64,000 nucleotides of DNA. Origin: Ampullaceana balthica (taxonomy: Eukaryota; Mollusca; Gastropoda; Lymnaeidae). The stretch covers positions 124,771 to 188,770 of the forward strand of contig CALYLW010000724.1 of assembly GCA_944989445.1 (NCBI GenBank), read 5' to 3'. How positions within the stretch are numbered: position 1 is the stretch's first letter; each line of letters begins with the position of its first letter. Shown here in pieces: positions 31,780 to 41,720 of the stretch. Below the pieces are notes generated by a model, which saw only the letters and a list, made by a program, of their open reading frames with translations, did not search any database and was not told the DNA's origin. A program made the translations under genes and the position numbers.

Positions 31780-31836
31780 CAGGGGCGGATTAAATGGAAG
31801 GCTGATTGGGCTAAAGCCAAGGGCCCCGAATGATTT
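31780..31836 (+). mobile_element. End of the tRNA-bearing hAT MITE family
   Basis: Starts CAGGGGCGGATTAAATGG and continues with GGGCTAAAGCCAAGGGCCCC, matching the left end of the MITE at 22299. Truncated where LINE copy B begins. Here this end has the canonical CAGGGG terminus that the other two copies lack at this side. Confidence 0.75.
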
Positions 31837-32336
31837 ATCTTATCCTATCTTATCTGTTTACAGACGCTCCTTCTATACACAAGATTATTGCGTCCTACGG
31901 TTATCTGTGGTTTGTGTTTAGTCCTGCATTTTTATTAGAGATTTAAATGTTGATAAAGTGTTGGTCTTCCTGGTTTCTTCAGGCAACCCATTCCACGCCC
32001 GAATTCCGGACGGGAAGAACGAAAATTTGTATGTGTTTGTTCTTGCATACGGGTAAAGAAAGGTGTTTTTATCCTTATGTCTATCTGAGGGTTGTATTAA
32101 GTTATTTTTGTGTTATTTCTAAAGTAGAATTAATTGCTTTATGTGTGATTACTACTTTGCTCTTGGTTCTTCTATCCTCTAGCGTTTCAAGGTTTAATGA
32201 TTTAACTAATGGCGTTATTCTTGTCAGTTTTGAATATTCTCAAGTAATGAATCTGGCAGCTCTTTTTTGAATTTGTTCTAGTTTATCAATGTTTTCTTTG
32301 GTGGATGGGTCCCATACAGAAGATGCATATAGTAGC
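31835..32336 (-). mobile_element. LINE (family L), copy B, 3' fragment
   Basis: Minus-strand match to 48055-48550: it codes pieces of the LINE C-terminus (E-N-I-D-K-L-E-Q-I-Q-K-R) and ends with the family tail AATCTTGTGTATAGAAGGAG then CGTCTGTAAACAGATAAGAT. The tail is an imperfect (GATAA)n, at 31836-31858. 5'-truncated at about 32336, within the hAT of family N. Confidence 0.9.
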
Positions 32337-32690
32337 AGATCACTTGCATGAAAGACAGTAGTCATTGATAGTGATGCTCCTGAGGTATCTCTGAAAGCCA
32401 GAGACAAATTTCGTATATTTGCTTTTTTACGCCATTGTTGACAAACTTGAGACAGATTGGGTATATGAGGAAAGGTATATAATGATATAGCAGTTTGATT
32501 TTCTTGTCTGGTTGATGTACCACAAACATCTCAGTGTTATATAGGACTAATAAATGCTTATCCCGAAGATCTGAACAATAATTTATATACTAAACTACAA
32601 AAGTTACACTCATATATTCGCCACAAGTTTCGTGCATCAAAATGTGAAAACAACACGTTGAGTCATGCAGAATTATACAAAGTTCGTTCG
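32337..32690 (+). pseudogene. hAT family N transposase, middle fragment
   Basis: Corresponds in reverse to about 24100-24370 in copy 1, for example CACAAACATCTCAGTGTT and GCATTTATTAGTCC-type strings and the stretch ATTCGCCACAAGTTTCGTGC. Cut off at 32690 by the following LINE; a short continuation of the same hAT is seen at 33988-34021. Confidence 0.75.
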
Positions 32691-32699
32691 ACCGTCGAT

Positions 32700-33990
32700 A
32701 CGACGAGGACCACTCTAGTCATCCGAGGGTTGTCTGTGCGTGCGCAGATGGCTGATTAGGCCGATCCTTGCACGAAAGGTTCGGGAACAGAAGGGACAAG
32801 GGACGAGTGCGACATCTCCTGGAGGGTTGACAGCATGGGCCTTTCAGGCTTGCCTCTTCTTTTCTGCGGCGGTGATCCGGTTTGCCTCGCATGACCCGGC
32901 ACCTTCGTGGATGGAAGAGCGCCAGGTGGATCGGTCCATTGCAGCTCGTTCCCACGTGTCTGGATTGATGGCAAACGCTTTCATTGATGCTTTTAGTGTG
33001 TCTTTGAAGCTTTTATTTTGCCCACCGTGGGACCGCTGGCCATACTGGAGCTCACCATAGAAGATTCTCTTTGGCAGTCTCTCGTCTGGCATTCGGACAA
33101 CGTGCCCTGCCCAGCGAAGCTGGGTCTGCATCAGGAGGGTGAAGATGCTGGGGAGACCTGCCCTGGTCAGTACCACTGTGTCTGGAATTTTGTTCTGCCA
33201 CTTTATGCCGAGAATCTTTCTGAGGCTTGTCATATGAAAGTGGTTAAGCTTTCTTGCATGGCGCTGATAAACAGTCCAAGTTTCACAAGCATATAGCAGT
33301 GTGGGGAGCACCACTGCCCTGTACACTTTCAGCTTGGTCTGGATGGTAATGCCTCTTCTGTTCCAGACATTAGGGTACGACCTGCCGAAAGTGGAGCTGG
33401 CTCTAGCAATTCTGACGTTCAATTCGTCATCGATGGTGACATTTTGAGACAGTGTGCTGCCTAGGTATGTGAACCGGTGCACTGTGTTGAGTCTCTGGCC
33501 GTTGACAGTGATGTTGGGCTCTACGTAGGGCCTTCCAGGCGCGGGCTGATGGAGGACCTCAGTCTTCTTAGTGTTGATTGTTAGACCAAAGTTTGTGCAG
33601 GCGCTGGAGAACAGGTTTACACTGCATTGCATGTCGGCTTCTGAGACAGCGTTGAGGGCACAGTCATCAGCGAACAGCAGGTCTCTGATGATGTCTGTCA
33701 TAACCTTGGTTTTTGCCTGGAGCCTCCGAAGGTTGAACAGCTTGCCATCTGTGCGGTACTTCAGGTTGACACCAACATCTTCGTCTCTGAAGGCCTCTGT
33801 CAGCATGGCGGAAAACATGAGGCTAAACAGTGTTGGTGCCAGGACGCAGCCCTGCTTGACCCCGTTTGTGACTGGGAAAGGATCAGAAAACTCCCCGCTG
33901 TCCTGGACTCTGGCCTGCATGCCCTCATGGAATTGTTGCACCAAGACGATGAATTTCCTTGGGCAACCGTACTTGGCCAGTTTGCTTTTC
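32700..33990 (-). mobile_element. 5'-truncated LINE with C-terminal C2H2 finger
   Basis: Minus-strand insertion in the family-N hAT. The 5' truncation is near 33990, just after which host hAT sequence resumes. It belongs to a widely distributed animal LINE group whose ORF2 ends in a C2H2 finger; RTE-like or related, clade not resolved here. Confidence 0.88.
32715..33987 (-). pseudogene. LINE reverse transcriptase with terminal zinc finger, one in-frame stop
   Basis: The frame begins in L-A-K-Y-G-C-P-R-K-F-I near 33985. Motifs: PVTNGVKQGCVLAPTLFSLM (palm motif B), RDLLFADDCALNAVSEADMQ (catalytic motif C), NGQRLNTVHRFTYLGSTLSQ, YACETWTVYQRHARKLNHFH, QLRWAGHVVRMPDERLPKRI. A single TGA at 32846-32844 follows KKRQA. 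The same frame then runs on to 32715 with VALVPCPFCSRTFRARIGLI followed by SHLRTH, a C2H2 finger (Cys-x2-Cys, His-x3-His), and a TAG stop. Apart from this TGA the surviving part is intact. Motif A and the endonuclease are missing through 5' truncation. Confidence 0.9.
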
Positions 33991-34021
33991 CAATGTTATA
34001 GAAATGGACTTACGCATATTT

Positions 34022-34450
34022 TTAAATCCTTAATATTAACTCGTGGTTTCTGTTTGGTTGATTGTTTGGTTGCAGGCAGTTTCGTGCCGATGATAAAAAC
34101 GAAGTATCAAAATTTCAGATCGATCGCATGTACTGTAATTAAAATATTGAATTTTTAGATTATTTTATTTATTTCTATTTCTATGTATCATGTTATTTTT
34201 TGAGATAGAGTGTCGCGGTGCTTATTATATTGAACAACCTTTCTGTCGCGCAATAAGGTGCGTACTTTATTGACAACACTTTTTATAAACATATTCCTGA
34301 TCGGTGCGCATTATATTAAACATGTTTTACGACACAACTGCAATTTTGTATTTTTGGATGCATGGTCTTGCGCTGCGTATTATAATGAACATTCTTTTAG
34401 TTATAATGTCTCGTACATAAAGGATTTATAGTCAAAAACTTGGTTTTTTA
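34022..34450 (+). repeat. Family U TIR unit, solitary copy
   Basis: Begins TAAATCCTTAATATTAACTC and ends ACATAAAGGATTTATAGTC. It lacks the GC-rich CTGCGGCCGCC segment of the other units. Host hAT sequence lies on both sides: 33988-34021 before, and 34455-34503 after (AACATTAATGTTTATGAACG ... GAGCGCTC). So this is an independent insertion, not the first unit of the array. Confidence 0.88.
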
Positions 34451-34506
34451 CGTTTAAAAAAAAATTAACATTAATGTTTATGAACGTTTTAACTGAGCGC
34501 TCTTTT

Positions 34507-36497
34507 TAAATCCTTTATATTAACTCGTGGTGTCTGCGGCCGACCGACCGACCGACCGACCTTGTCGCCAAAACTTTTGATCGATTTTTAACCCACTTGC
34601 TCGCAAGATAGCGAGCTGAAATTTTGCAGGCAGTTTCGTACCGATGATAAAAACAATGTATCAAAATTTCAGATCGATCGCATGTACCATAATTAAATTA
34701 TTGATTTTTTAGATTATTTTATTTATTCCTATGTATCATGCTATTTTTTGAGATAGAGCGTCGCGGTGCGTATTATATTGAACAACCTTTCTGTCGCGCA
34801 ATAAGGTGCGTATTTTATTGACAGCTCTTTTTATAAACATATTCCTGATCGGTGCGCATTATATTAAACATGTTTTACGACACAACTGCAATTTTGTATT
34901 TCTGGATGGTCTGGCGCTGCGTATTATAATGAACATTCTTTTAATTACTTCTCGTACATAAAGGATTTATAGTCAAAAACTTGGTTTTTTACGGGTTTTT
35001 CTTATTAAATCCTTTATATTAACTCGTGGTGTCTGCGGCCGCCCGCCGCCCGACCGCCCGCCCTTGTCGCCAAAACTTTTGATCGATTTTTAACCCACAT
35101 GCTCGTAAGCTAGCGAGCTGAAATTTTGCAGGCAGTTTCGTACCGATGATAAAAACAATGTATCAAAATTTCAGATCGATCGCATGTACCGTAATTAAAT
35201 TATTGATTTTTTAGATTATTTTATTTATTCCTATGTATCATGCTATTTTTTGAGATAGAGCGTCGCGGTGCGTATTATATTGAACAACCTTTCTGTCGCG
35301 CAATAAGGTGCGTATTTTATTGACAGCTCTTTTTATAAACATATTCCTGATCGGTGCGCATTATATTAAACATGTTTTACGACACAACTGCAATTTTGTA
35401 TTTCTGGATGGTCTGGCGCTGCGTATTGTAATGAACATTCTTTTAGTTACGTCTCGTACATAAAGGATTTATATTGAAAAACTTGGTTTTTTACGGTTTT
35501 TTAAAAATTAAATCCTTTATATTAACTCGTGGTGTCTGCGGCCGCCCGCCGGACCGCCCGCCCTTGTCGCCAAAACTTTTGATTTATTTTTAACCCACTT
35601 GCTCGTAAGCCAGCGAGTTGAAATTTTGCAGGCAATTTCGTACCGATAATAAAAACAATGTATCAAAATTTCAGATCGATCGCATGTACCGTAATTAAAT
35701 TATTGATTTTTTAGATTATTTTATTTATTCCTATGTATCATGCTATTTTTTTGAGATAGAGCGTCGCGGTGCGTATTATATTGAACAACCTTTCTGTCGC
35801 GCAATAAGGTGCGTATTTTATTGACAGCACTTTTTATAAACATATTCCTGATCGGTGCGCATTATATTAAACACGTTTTACGACACAAGGTCAATTTTGT
35901 ATTTCTGGATGGTCTGGCGCTGCGTATTATAATGAACATTCTTTTAGTTACGTCTCGTACATAAAGGATTTATAGTGAAAAACTTGTTTTTTTACGTTTA
36001 AAAAAAAATTAAATCCTTTATATTAACTCGTGGTGTCTGGTTGCGCCCTTGTCGCCAAAACTTTGGATCGATTTTTAACCCACTTCCTCGTAAGCTAGCG
36101 AGCTGAAATTTTGCAGGCGGTTTCGTACCGATGATAAAAACAATGTATCAAAATTTCAGATCGATCGCATGTACCGTAATTAAATTATTGATTTTTTAGA
36201 TTATTTTATTTATTCCTATGTAACATGTATCATGCTATTTTTTGAGATAGAGCGTCGCGGTGCGTATTATATTGAACAACCTTTCTGTCGCGCAATAAGG
36301 TGCGCATTTTATTGACAACACTTTTTATAAACATATTCCTGATCAGTGCGCATTATATTAAACATGTTTTACGACACAACTACAATTTTGTATTTTTGGA
36401 TGGTCTTGCGCTGCGTATTATAATGAACATTCTTTTAGTTACTTCTCGTACATAAAGGATTTATAGTAAAACAACTTGGTTTTTTACGGGTTTTTAC
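34507..36497 (+). repeat. Four tandem family U units, about 500 bp each
   Basis: Unit starts (TAAATCCTTTATATTAACTC) are at 34507, 35006, 35509 and 36010: periods 499, 503 and 501. Each ends ACATAAAGGATTTATAG then AAAACTTG and TTTTTTACG. Unit ends form the short inverted repeat TAAATCCTTTAT / ATAAAGGATTTA. Internal motifs are AAAATTTCAGATCGATCGCA and repeated GGTGCGTATTATATTGAAC-like strings. No ORF. The first unit starts with GACC repeats near 34540. The array interrupts the hAT at GAGCGCTCTTTTT / CTCAGTTAAACG. Units are more than 90 percent identical, so amplification is recent. Confidence 0.93.
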
Positions 36498-36712
36498 AAA
36501 TTCTCAGTTAAACGTACAAAAAATCTAACTAGATCCATAATGAAATAAGAAAGACTTGATTCCTTATCTTTGCTGATGATTGAGACAGATATTTTGCGCA
36601 AAATTAACTTTGATGATGTACTTTGCCAGATGTAAATCTAAAATAAAGAACTTTAAAATGTACAGGTTTGCTTTCTCTGACTTTCTCATCTATTAAAAAA
36701 GTTACAGTATGT
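36498..36712 (+). pseudogene. hAT family N transposase, C-terminal fragment
   Basis: Reads SVKRTKNLTRSIMK, a stop, then ERLDSLSLLMIETDILRKIN and FDDVL, matching the C-terminus at 24020-23855 of copy 1. Its N-terminal neighbour (the E-R-S-F part) is on the other side of the family U array. Confidence 0.85.
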
Positions 36713-36720
36713 TTGTCCAT

Positions 36721-36886
36721 TAGGGTTGCCAGGTGGCTGTCTCAAAAATACCGGACACTAGTGTCGAATTTTGTCGATGGCACACTATTTAAATGTAAAA
36801 TGTCCGGTATTGCTTCCATTTTTCCACTGGACAAATAACGATAATAACGGACAGTCCGGTACAAAACCGGACATCTGGCAACCCTA
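36721..36886. mobile_element. 166-bp hAT-type MITE
   Basis: Inverted termini TAGGGTTGCCAGGTGG and ACATCTGGCAACCCTA with a perfect 8-bp duplication TTGTCCAT (36713-36720 and 36887-36894). Subterminal TACCGGACA and TCCGGTA palindromes. No ORF. It interrupts sequence that is continuous in copy 1 (23730-23830), which confirms it as an insertion. Confidence 0.95.
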
Positions 36887-37370
36887 TTGTCCATTATTAT
36901 TACAAAATTAATTATATATTAAGCTTATTACAGAAATAACTTATCGTAGGTTTTATTTGAGTGATACTAGTACAAACATATGTGTAAACAGCGGCGTCAC
37001 TAGGGTGGGTGTCATCCAGTTCGATAGGTCATGGTGTCACCAGGGCCGGATTTCCGCCTAGGCCCACAAGGCCCGGGCCTAGGGCCCCAGCCAGCCAAGG
37101 GGCCCCGGTGGTGGAATCTTTACATAAGCCCAAAAGCTTGGCTTCATTATCAAACAGCTTTATCGAAAATAATATAATAAATATTTTTACTACATTTTGC
37201 ATAAACTGCCCAGTAGTCAAGTGCACGTGGTTCGTTTGTGTTGGTTTGTCATTTTAAGCCGTGTTCTGAGCTGCTGTTGCGAAGGCGTAGGGGGGGGGTG
37301 ACAGATTGCACCACCAGTAAAAAACCAGCATGACCCCGATTCCCCCCTCCCCATACCACACACAGGACAA

Positions 37371-37470
37371 GACACCGCCCCAGCCGGGATTTGGGTTTCA
37401 GATTACAGATAATTGACAGGGACACCGCCCCAGCCGGGATTTGGGTTTCAGATTACAGATAATTGACAGA
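37371..37470. repeat. Exact 50-bp tandem duplication
   Basis: Copies at 37371-37420 and 37421-37470 begin GACACCGCCCCAGCCGGGAT and are identical over 50 bp. It lies in the 5' untranslated part of the nested hAT. Confidence 0.93.
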
Positions 37471-38061
37471 GACCGGGAGAACTAATTTTTAATGTCTGAC
37501 TTGACCAGAGGCCAGGGAGATGTCACAGGTAGTTTATGGGGACCTGCCAAAGGTTTCAATGAAGTTCGTTTTAATGCATTTAACTAGATGGCATTCTACA
37601 ATTTCACATGCATACCTTTGGTCAGCAATATAGTGACAGGGAAAATGTTAGATCCGGGAATAGGAAGCCAGGGAGGCAAGAGAGAAGACAGGGTGCCACG
37701 AGTCGAAGCCGGGGAGCCACCGACAAGGGAGCCAGTGTGTCGAGGGACAACGCAGTACGGAACAGAGACGCTTCACGCCGGACCAGGTAACACTTTTCTT
37801 TTCATATTTTTGTCCTTTATTAAACTAATCGTATGATTGTATGTTTATATGTAATTATGCACAGAAAAAAAGATTTACTTGAACCAAGAGAAATTCTTGA
37901 ATTAAGAAAATTTGAGGAAAACCGAAATTGTCTTGAACTTTGAACAAATTAACAAATAAACAACAATTTGAAACAAAAAAAACATTAGACAAAATAATTA
38001 AACAAAGTTCTATTGTTTAAGGACACTCGTTTTTATATTCTTTATAGACATAACCGATGTC

Positions 38062-39719
38062 ATGATGTCTGACTTCAATAAATATCTAAGCGGGTTCCAG
38101 AAAAGAAAACGGAATAAAGAAAAAATTGAAAAAGACAAAGAGCTTCTTCGTAAAGTTCCTAAGTTAAACACATTTTTCGTCTCGTCTTCGTCTAGACCTA
38201 GTTCTGGCTCTAATCCTAGTAGTACTTGTGCATTAGCCAGTAGCAGTTGCAGCAATGCTGCTGATGACCGTCAACAGGCAACTCCGAAAAACTTGTCTGA
38301 CTGCAACGAGCTACCTGAAAATATTATTTCTGAAAAACTTTGTAACAGCTAAAAAAAAGTATTCTTTAGAAAATCCTGAATCTAATTCTTTAAGTGACGA
38401 TCCTGCTGAGTGGATGCTAGACGAAGTTACCTTGGAGTACCTAGTTCAAAATGGCGTGAAACAAAATATTGATGCCGACTTTTCTTCTTCAAGGCGCCAG
38501 TACGCAGATAAAATCAGGTATCTATCGCTGTCACTTTTTAGCCGAACATTAAGCAATGGTGAAACACGACCTCGACATTGGCTCATATTTTCCAAGAGCA
38601 AGGGTGTCGTGTTTTGCGCCCCCTGTAAGACGTTTGGAAAATTGGGGTCACTAGCTAATGAAGGGTTCAACGACTGGAAAAATGCAGTTCAAAGAATGAA
38701 GGAACATGATAATTCGGACGAACACAGGTCAGCACTTGCGACACTAATAGTTAGGAAGAATGATGGCGGTAGAGTTGACATGAGTATTGTTCTTCAAACG
38801 GAAGAAGATATAAAATACTGGCATGAGGTTTTGAGGCGCATTGTGGCTGTTGTTAGGTCACTTTCTGCACGTGGATTGCCGTTTAGAGGCCTATGAGAGA
38901 TTTGGATAAAAAAAACAGTGGGAACTATGTTATGACTCTAGAACTTTTGGCTGAGTTCGATCCTTTTCTTGACTTACACATAGAACGCCATGGTAACAAA
39001 GGAAGTGGTACAACATCATATCTTTCGTCAAAAATATGCGATGAAATGATCAATATCATGGCAGATAAGGTGATAAATAAAATTGTGACTGAAATAAAAC
39101 AAGCCAAATATTTTTCAATCTCTGTGGACTCTACTCCGGACATTTCTCGTGTAGACCAACTTTCTTTCATAGTGAGATATGTCTCTGAAAACGGATGGCC
39201 TGTCGAACGATTTTTGAAATTTATTCCAAATTGTGGCCATAAAGCGGAAGACCTGGCTAAAGTTGTCCTAGAGACATTGAAAACATAGATAGACTAATTA
39301 CAGAACTACGGAGACCTGGTTCTGCTTATGAGGAGTTAAGTAAAAAGTTTGACTTTCTTACGAAACTACATGTTTTGGAATCTAAAGACATCCTAGAAGA
39401 AGCCAGAAACCTTATAACTTTTTATCTGGGGGATTTGGATAGGACTTTGGAAAACGAGTGTCTGCACTTGCAAGCGCATTTGTTATCGAATGATGAAGTT
39501 ATGGTGTTATCGTCACTGAATCTATGCAAATACTTAACGGAAAAAGGCTTTTTGGACATTTATTCCAACATAGGAATTGCGCTCCGAATGCTGTTGTGCA
39601 CACCAGCGTCAAACTGCTCAGCAGAACGGTCGTTCTCAGCGCTAAAGAGAGTAAAGAATTACTTAAGATCAAACATAGAAGAAAACAGGCTCAATTTACT
39701 CTCTGTAATGTACATATAG
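38062..39719 (+). pseudogene. hAT transposase (ZMYM1-like), frameshifted and internally deleted
   Basis: N-terminal frame 38062-38352 (MSDFNKYLSGFQKRKRNKEK, serine-rich). A poly-A frameshift at about 38345 passes to 38340-38896, which has a TTF-type zinc-finger region (RPRHWLIFSKSKGVVFCAPC) and LRRIVAVVRSLSARGLPFRG. A further small shift leads to 38893-39288: LELLAEFDPFLDLHIERHG, then KYFSISVDSTPDISRVDQLS with the first catalytic Asp. After VVLETLK the central catalytic region (R-G-Q-x-Y-D-N-G and onward) is missing; 39290-39719 resumes near the C-terminus with TPASNCSAERSFSALKRVKN and YLRSNIEENRLNLLSVM, a textbook dimerisation domain. The long, little-damaged frames indicate a young element inactivated mainly by deletion. 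Confidence 0.92.
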
Positions 39720-40277
39720 TCAGAAATAATGAAGTCAATTGGCTATGATGAAGGCATTCGTTCTTTTGCACAGAAGAAAGTTGGTCGTAGGATTCTATAA
39801 ATTTTATTCAATAACGTAAGTATAGTAACATAGACTGTATTATTCTGATGTTTATTAAAGTCATTAATTAAAGTCAATTAAAATTATATGTTCTTTAGTA
39901 GTGAATTTAAATTTCAAACTTTCCAAAATAGCTTCGAGATGGTTTGGGGGGGGGGCCCAGAATGTTAAGTGCCTAGGGGCCCTGAGTCTGCTAAGTCCGG
40001 GCCTGGGTGTCACCCCCTCACAACTTACCCCATAGACCTCCTCCGAGTATGCCAATGCCAAATAACGAGGCATACAGAATTTTACCCTTTGGTGTCACCT
40101 GGTGCGGTCCGCACCTCCCGCAATCCCTTGTGACGCCCCTGTGTGTTAACAACTGTTTTGTTTGTTAGTTGGTTTGCGTAATATTGAACATACCAGCGGT
40201 CAGTGGGGGATCCGAGCAGAAGGGGGTACTCATGTGGGTTTGTGCCTCGGGCACCAAGATGGCTTAATCCGGCCCTG

Positions 40278-40575
40278 GACGTAAGATGGCATGGTTCGGT
40301 CATGTACTGCGACATGATACCCTTGCAAAAATTACCCTTCAATTCAAGGCACTGGAGAAGGGGGCCGGCGAAGAGGTCGACCACTGAAAAGCTGGCTGGA
40401 CAACATAAAGGAATGGACACGGATGAAATTGCATGAATTATAATAATTATTATTATTATTGGCTTATGCTCAAAATAGGCATATGTGGAGATCGTTATCT
40501 GTTGATGTGTCCATGCGCCCCCCCCCCAAACGACCGCAACGGTCACGGGCCTCACGGGACTGATGATGATGATAC
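40278..40575 (+). pseudogene. Non-LTR retrotransposon, right part of the split LINE
   Basis: Reads RKMAWFGHVLRHDTLAKITL directly from the hAT edge, then a shifted S-W-L-D-N-I-K-E-W-T-R-M, an (ATT)n stretch, and W-R-S-L-S-V-D-V-S-M-R-P-P near 40490-40520. It ends in a (GAT)n tail at 40561-40572. It joins in frame with T-I-I-K-R-R at 31634 once the hAT and one target-site copy are removed. Confidence 0.85.
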
Positions 40576-40949
40576 ATATAACAGTTGATAATGTTACAAA
40601 ATAAACCGATACTTATAACATTGATTTACTTGTCCATTTTTCTTTTCCAAAACCTAACATGATCTGCACTCTAGTTCTTGTTCCCACCCCTCCTCTGCTA
40701 AAACTCGTTCTCTAAATTTTCATTGTCAATAAAATATAATCTATACATATATTTCTCTTCGTGGTCGGACCCTGCGAGGCAACAAGAAGCTGCATGTGCA
40801 ACAGAGCGTGACGAATGACCCTCGCTCGGGTCAACTAAACACTGTTGGCAAGCGTGGTGGGATGAATTGAAAAAAAAAGGGGGGGGGGTGGGAGTGGGTG
40901 ACAACAATGCACTTGCGTCCGCTTGCATTGTTCCTTCACAGTAAATTTG
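40576..40949. other. Non-coding
   Basis: No ORF supported. A G-run (GGGGGGGG) near 40880 lies in a purine-rich patch. Confidence 0.5.
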
Positions 40950-41021
40950 AAATTCGTAGTGTACTGGTTATCACGTCCGCCTCATACGTCGATGGTCCTG
41001 TGTTCAAGCCCCAGCGAAAAC
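40950..41021 (+). repeat. tRNA-Val-like pseudogene or SINE head
   Basis: TCGTAGTGTACTGGTTATCA matches the D-arm region of animal tRNA-Val, followed by TCCGC-CTCATAC-GTCGA as the anticodon arm and GTGTTCAAGCC as the T arm. The acceptor stem pairs only at its inner end, and the anticodon position reads CAT instead of a Val anticodon. Not a functional tRNA; more likely a tRNA-derived repeat, since an A/T-rich tail follows. Confidence 0.7.
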
Positions 41022-41199
41022 ATTTTTTTAAAATAAATTTTTAAAAATGTCTGTTTGTGCCCGTTCTTTTACCCCTTTATTGCCAACACTAGCTGATTTA
41101 GTTACGGGTGAAGACTTCCTGAAAGACACAGTTGTCAAAATGGGATGGGTTGGGCAAACGACTGTGATTGAATGAAAAGAAGGAATTCTGGAGAGGCCC
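41022..41199. other. Non-coding between the tRNA-like repeat and the foldback element
   Basis: An A/T-rich tail directly after the tRNA-like unit, then unique-looking sequence. No ORF supported. Confidence 0.4.
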
Positions 41200-41720
41200 G
41201 CGGCGTAGCATACGCCGCAGACTTGCTCATAATAGACAGTGCAAAGAACGGATGGGGGGGGGGTGAGAGTACAGACACAAAAAGCAGCACAAAGTAAGTA
41301 AAAAATAGCGAGTAAGCATGGAGACAAGCACACTGAGGTTGTTGTTACCCGCCTCCCATTTAATACGACCATCCCTTAAACATAAACTGTGATTGGCCGA
41401 CCCTAGCGAGGGTTAGTCATGTTTAGGGTTGTTAATTGCGTGTTGTTGTTTTCTGTTGTTTTTTAAAACCGATTATCGATTATGTAACTCTGATTTTAAA
41501 CCGATTATCGTTTTATAGCTGACTTCATAGAAGTTAGGGGTGTACCGAATTTCTCCTGCAAACGTCTAGAAACCAACAATGAGTTGGCAGTTCCCCCCCC
41601 CCAACCGACGTTCACTCGCGTTGTTTTGATTTCTTCGTGCTGTAGTTTGTGTCCGTTATTTCTCCACTTTCTTTGCACTCTCCATGAGCAAGTCTGCGGC
41701 GTATGCTACGCCGCGAGGGC
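41200..41720. repeat. Foldback element with palindromic GC cores
   Basis: Arms 41203-41310 and about 41630-41714 are inverted. The 31 bp ending ACTTGCTCAT at 41230 are an exact complement of 41684-41714 (ATGAGCAAGTCTGCGG...). Beyond that the match is imperfect (TGCAAAGAA, ACAAA, CAGCAC blocks). Each arm carries the palindrome GCGGCGTAGCATACGCCGC or its reverse. Confidence 0.85.

Larger units (their letters stand above)
37041..40005 (+). mobile_element. hAT element nested in the hAT shell
   Basis: Left end CAGGGCCGGATTTCC at 37041, right end AAGTCCGGGCCTG at 40005, perfect 8-bp duplication GGTGTCAC (37033-37040 and 40006-40013). 2965 bp. Carries a plus-strand transposase with an internal deletion and a 50-bp tandem duplication at 37371. 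Confidence 0.93.
36989..40141 (+). mobile_element. hAT with CAGCGGCGTCAC end, outer shell of a nested pair
   Basis: Left end CAGCGGCGTCACTAGGG at 36989; right end CCCTTGTGACGCCCCTG at 40141. Flanks TGTGTAAA and TGTGTTAA match in seven of eight bases. Only about 50 bp (left) and 135 bp (right) remain outside the inner hAT at 37041-40005, so this shell was itself a very short MITE. Confidence 0.88.
31635..40277 (+). mobile_element. 8.6-kb hAT (family N), copy 2, holding nested elements
   Basis: Left end CAGGTCTGGATTAACC at 31635, right end TTAATCCGGCCCTG at 40277. Subterminal sequences match copy 1 (19754-26792) in reverse: GGCACCAAGCGTTTGGAGGG at the left, CACCAAGATGGCTTAATCC at the right. 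Flanking duplications GACGTATT and GACGTAAG agree in six of eight bases; the right copy is what the interrupted LINE frame requires. Inside: a MITE end, LINE copy B, another LINE, the 0.5-kb unit array, a 166-bp MITE and a hAT-within-hAT. Confidence 0.88.

Noticed and set aside
33571..34158. 195-codon plus-strand ORF
   Set aside because: It is the antisense shadow of the LINE reverse transcriptase and then runs into repeat sequence.
40082..40555. 157-codon minus-strand ORF
   Set aside because: It crosses a hAT end, a LINE fragment and an ATT microsatellite; no coding character.
40950..41021. Functional tRNA-Val or tRNA-Met
   Set aside because: The outer acceptor pairs and anticodon stem do not pair properly; tRNA-derived repeat is the better reading.
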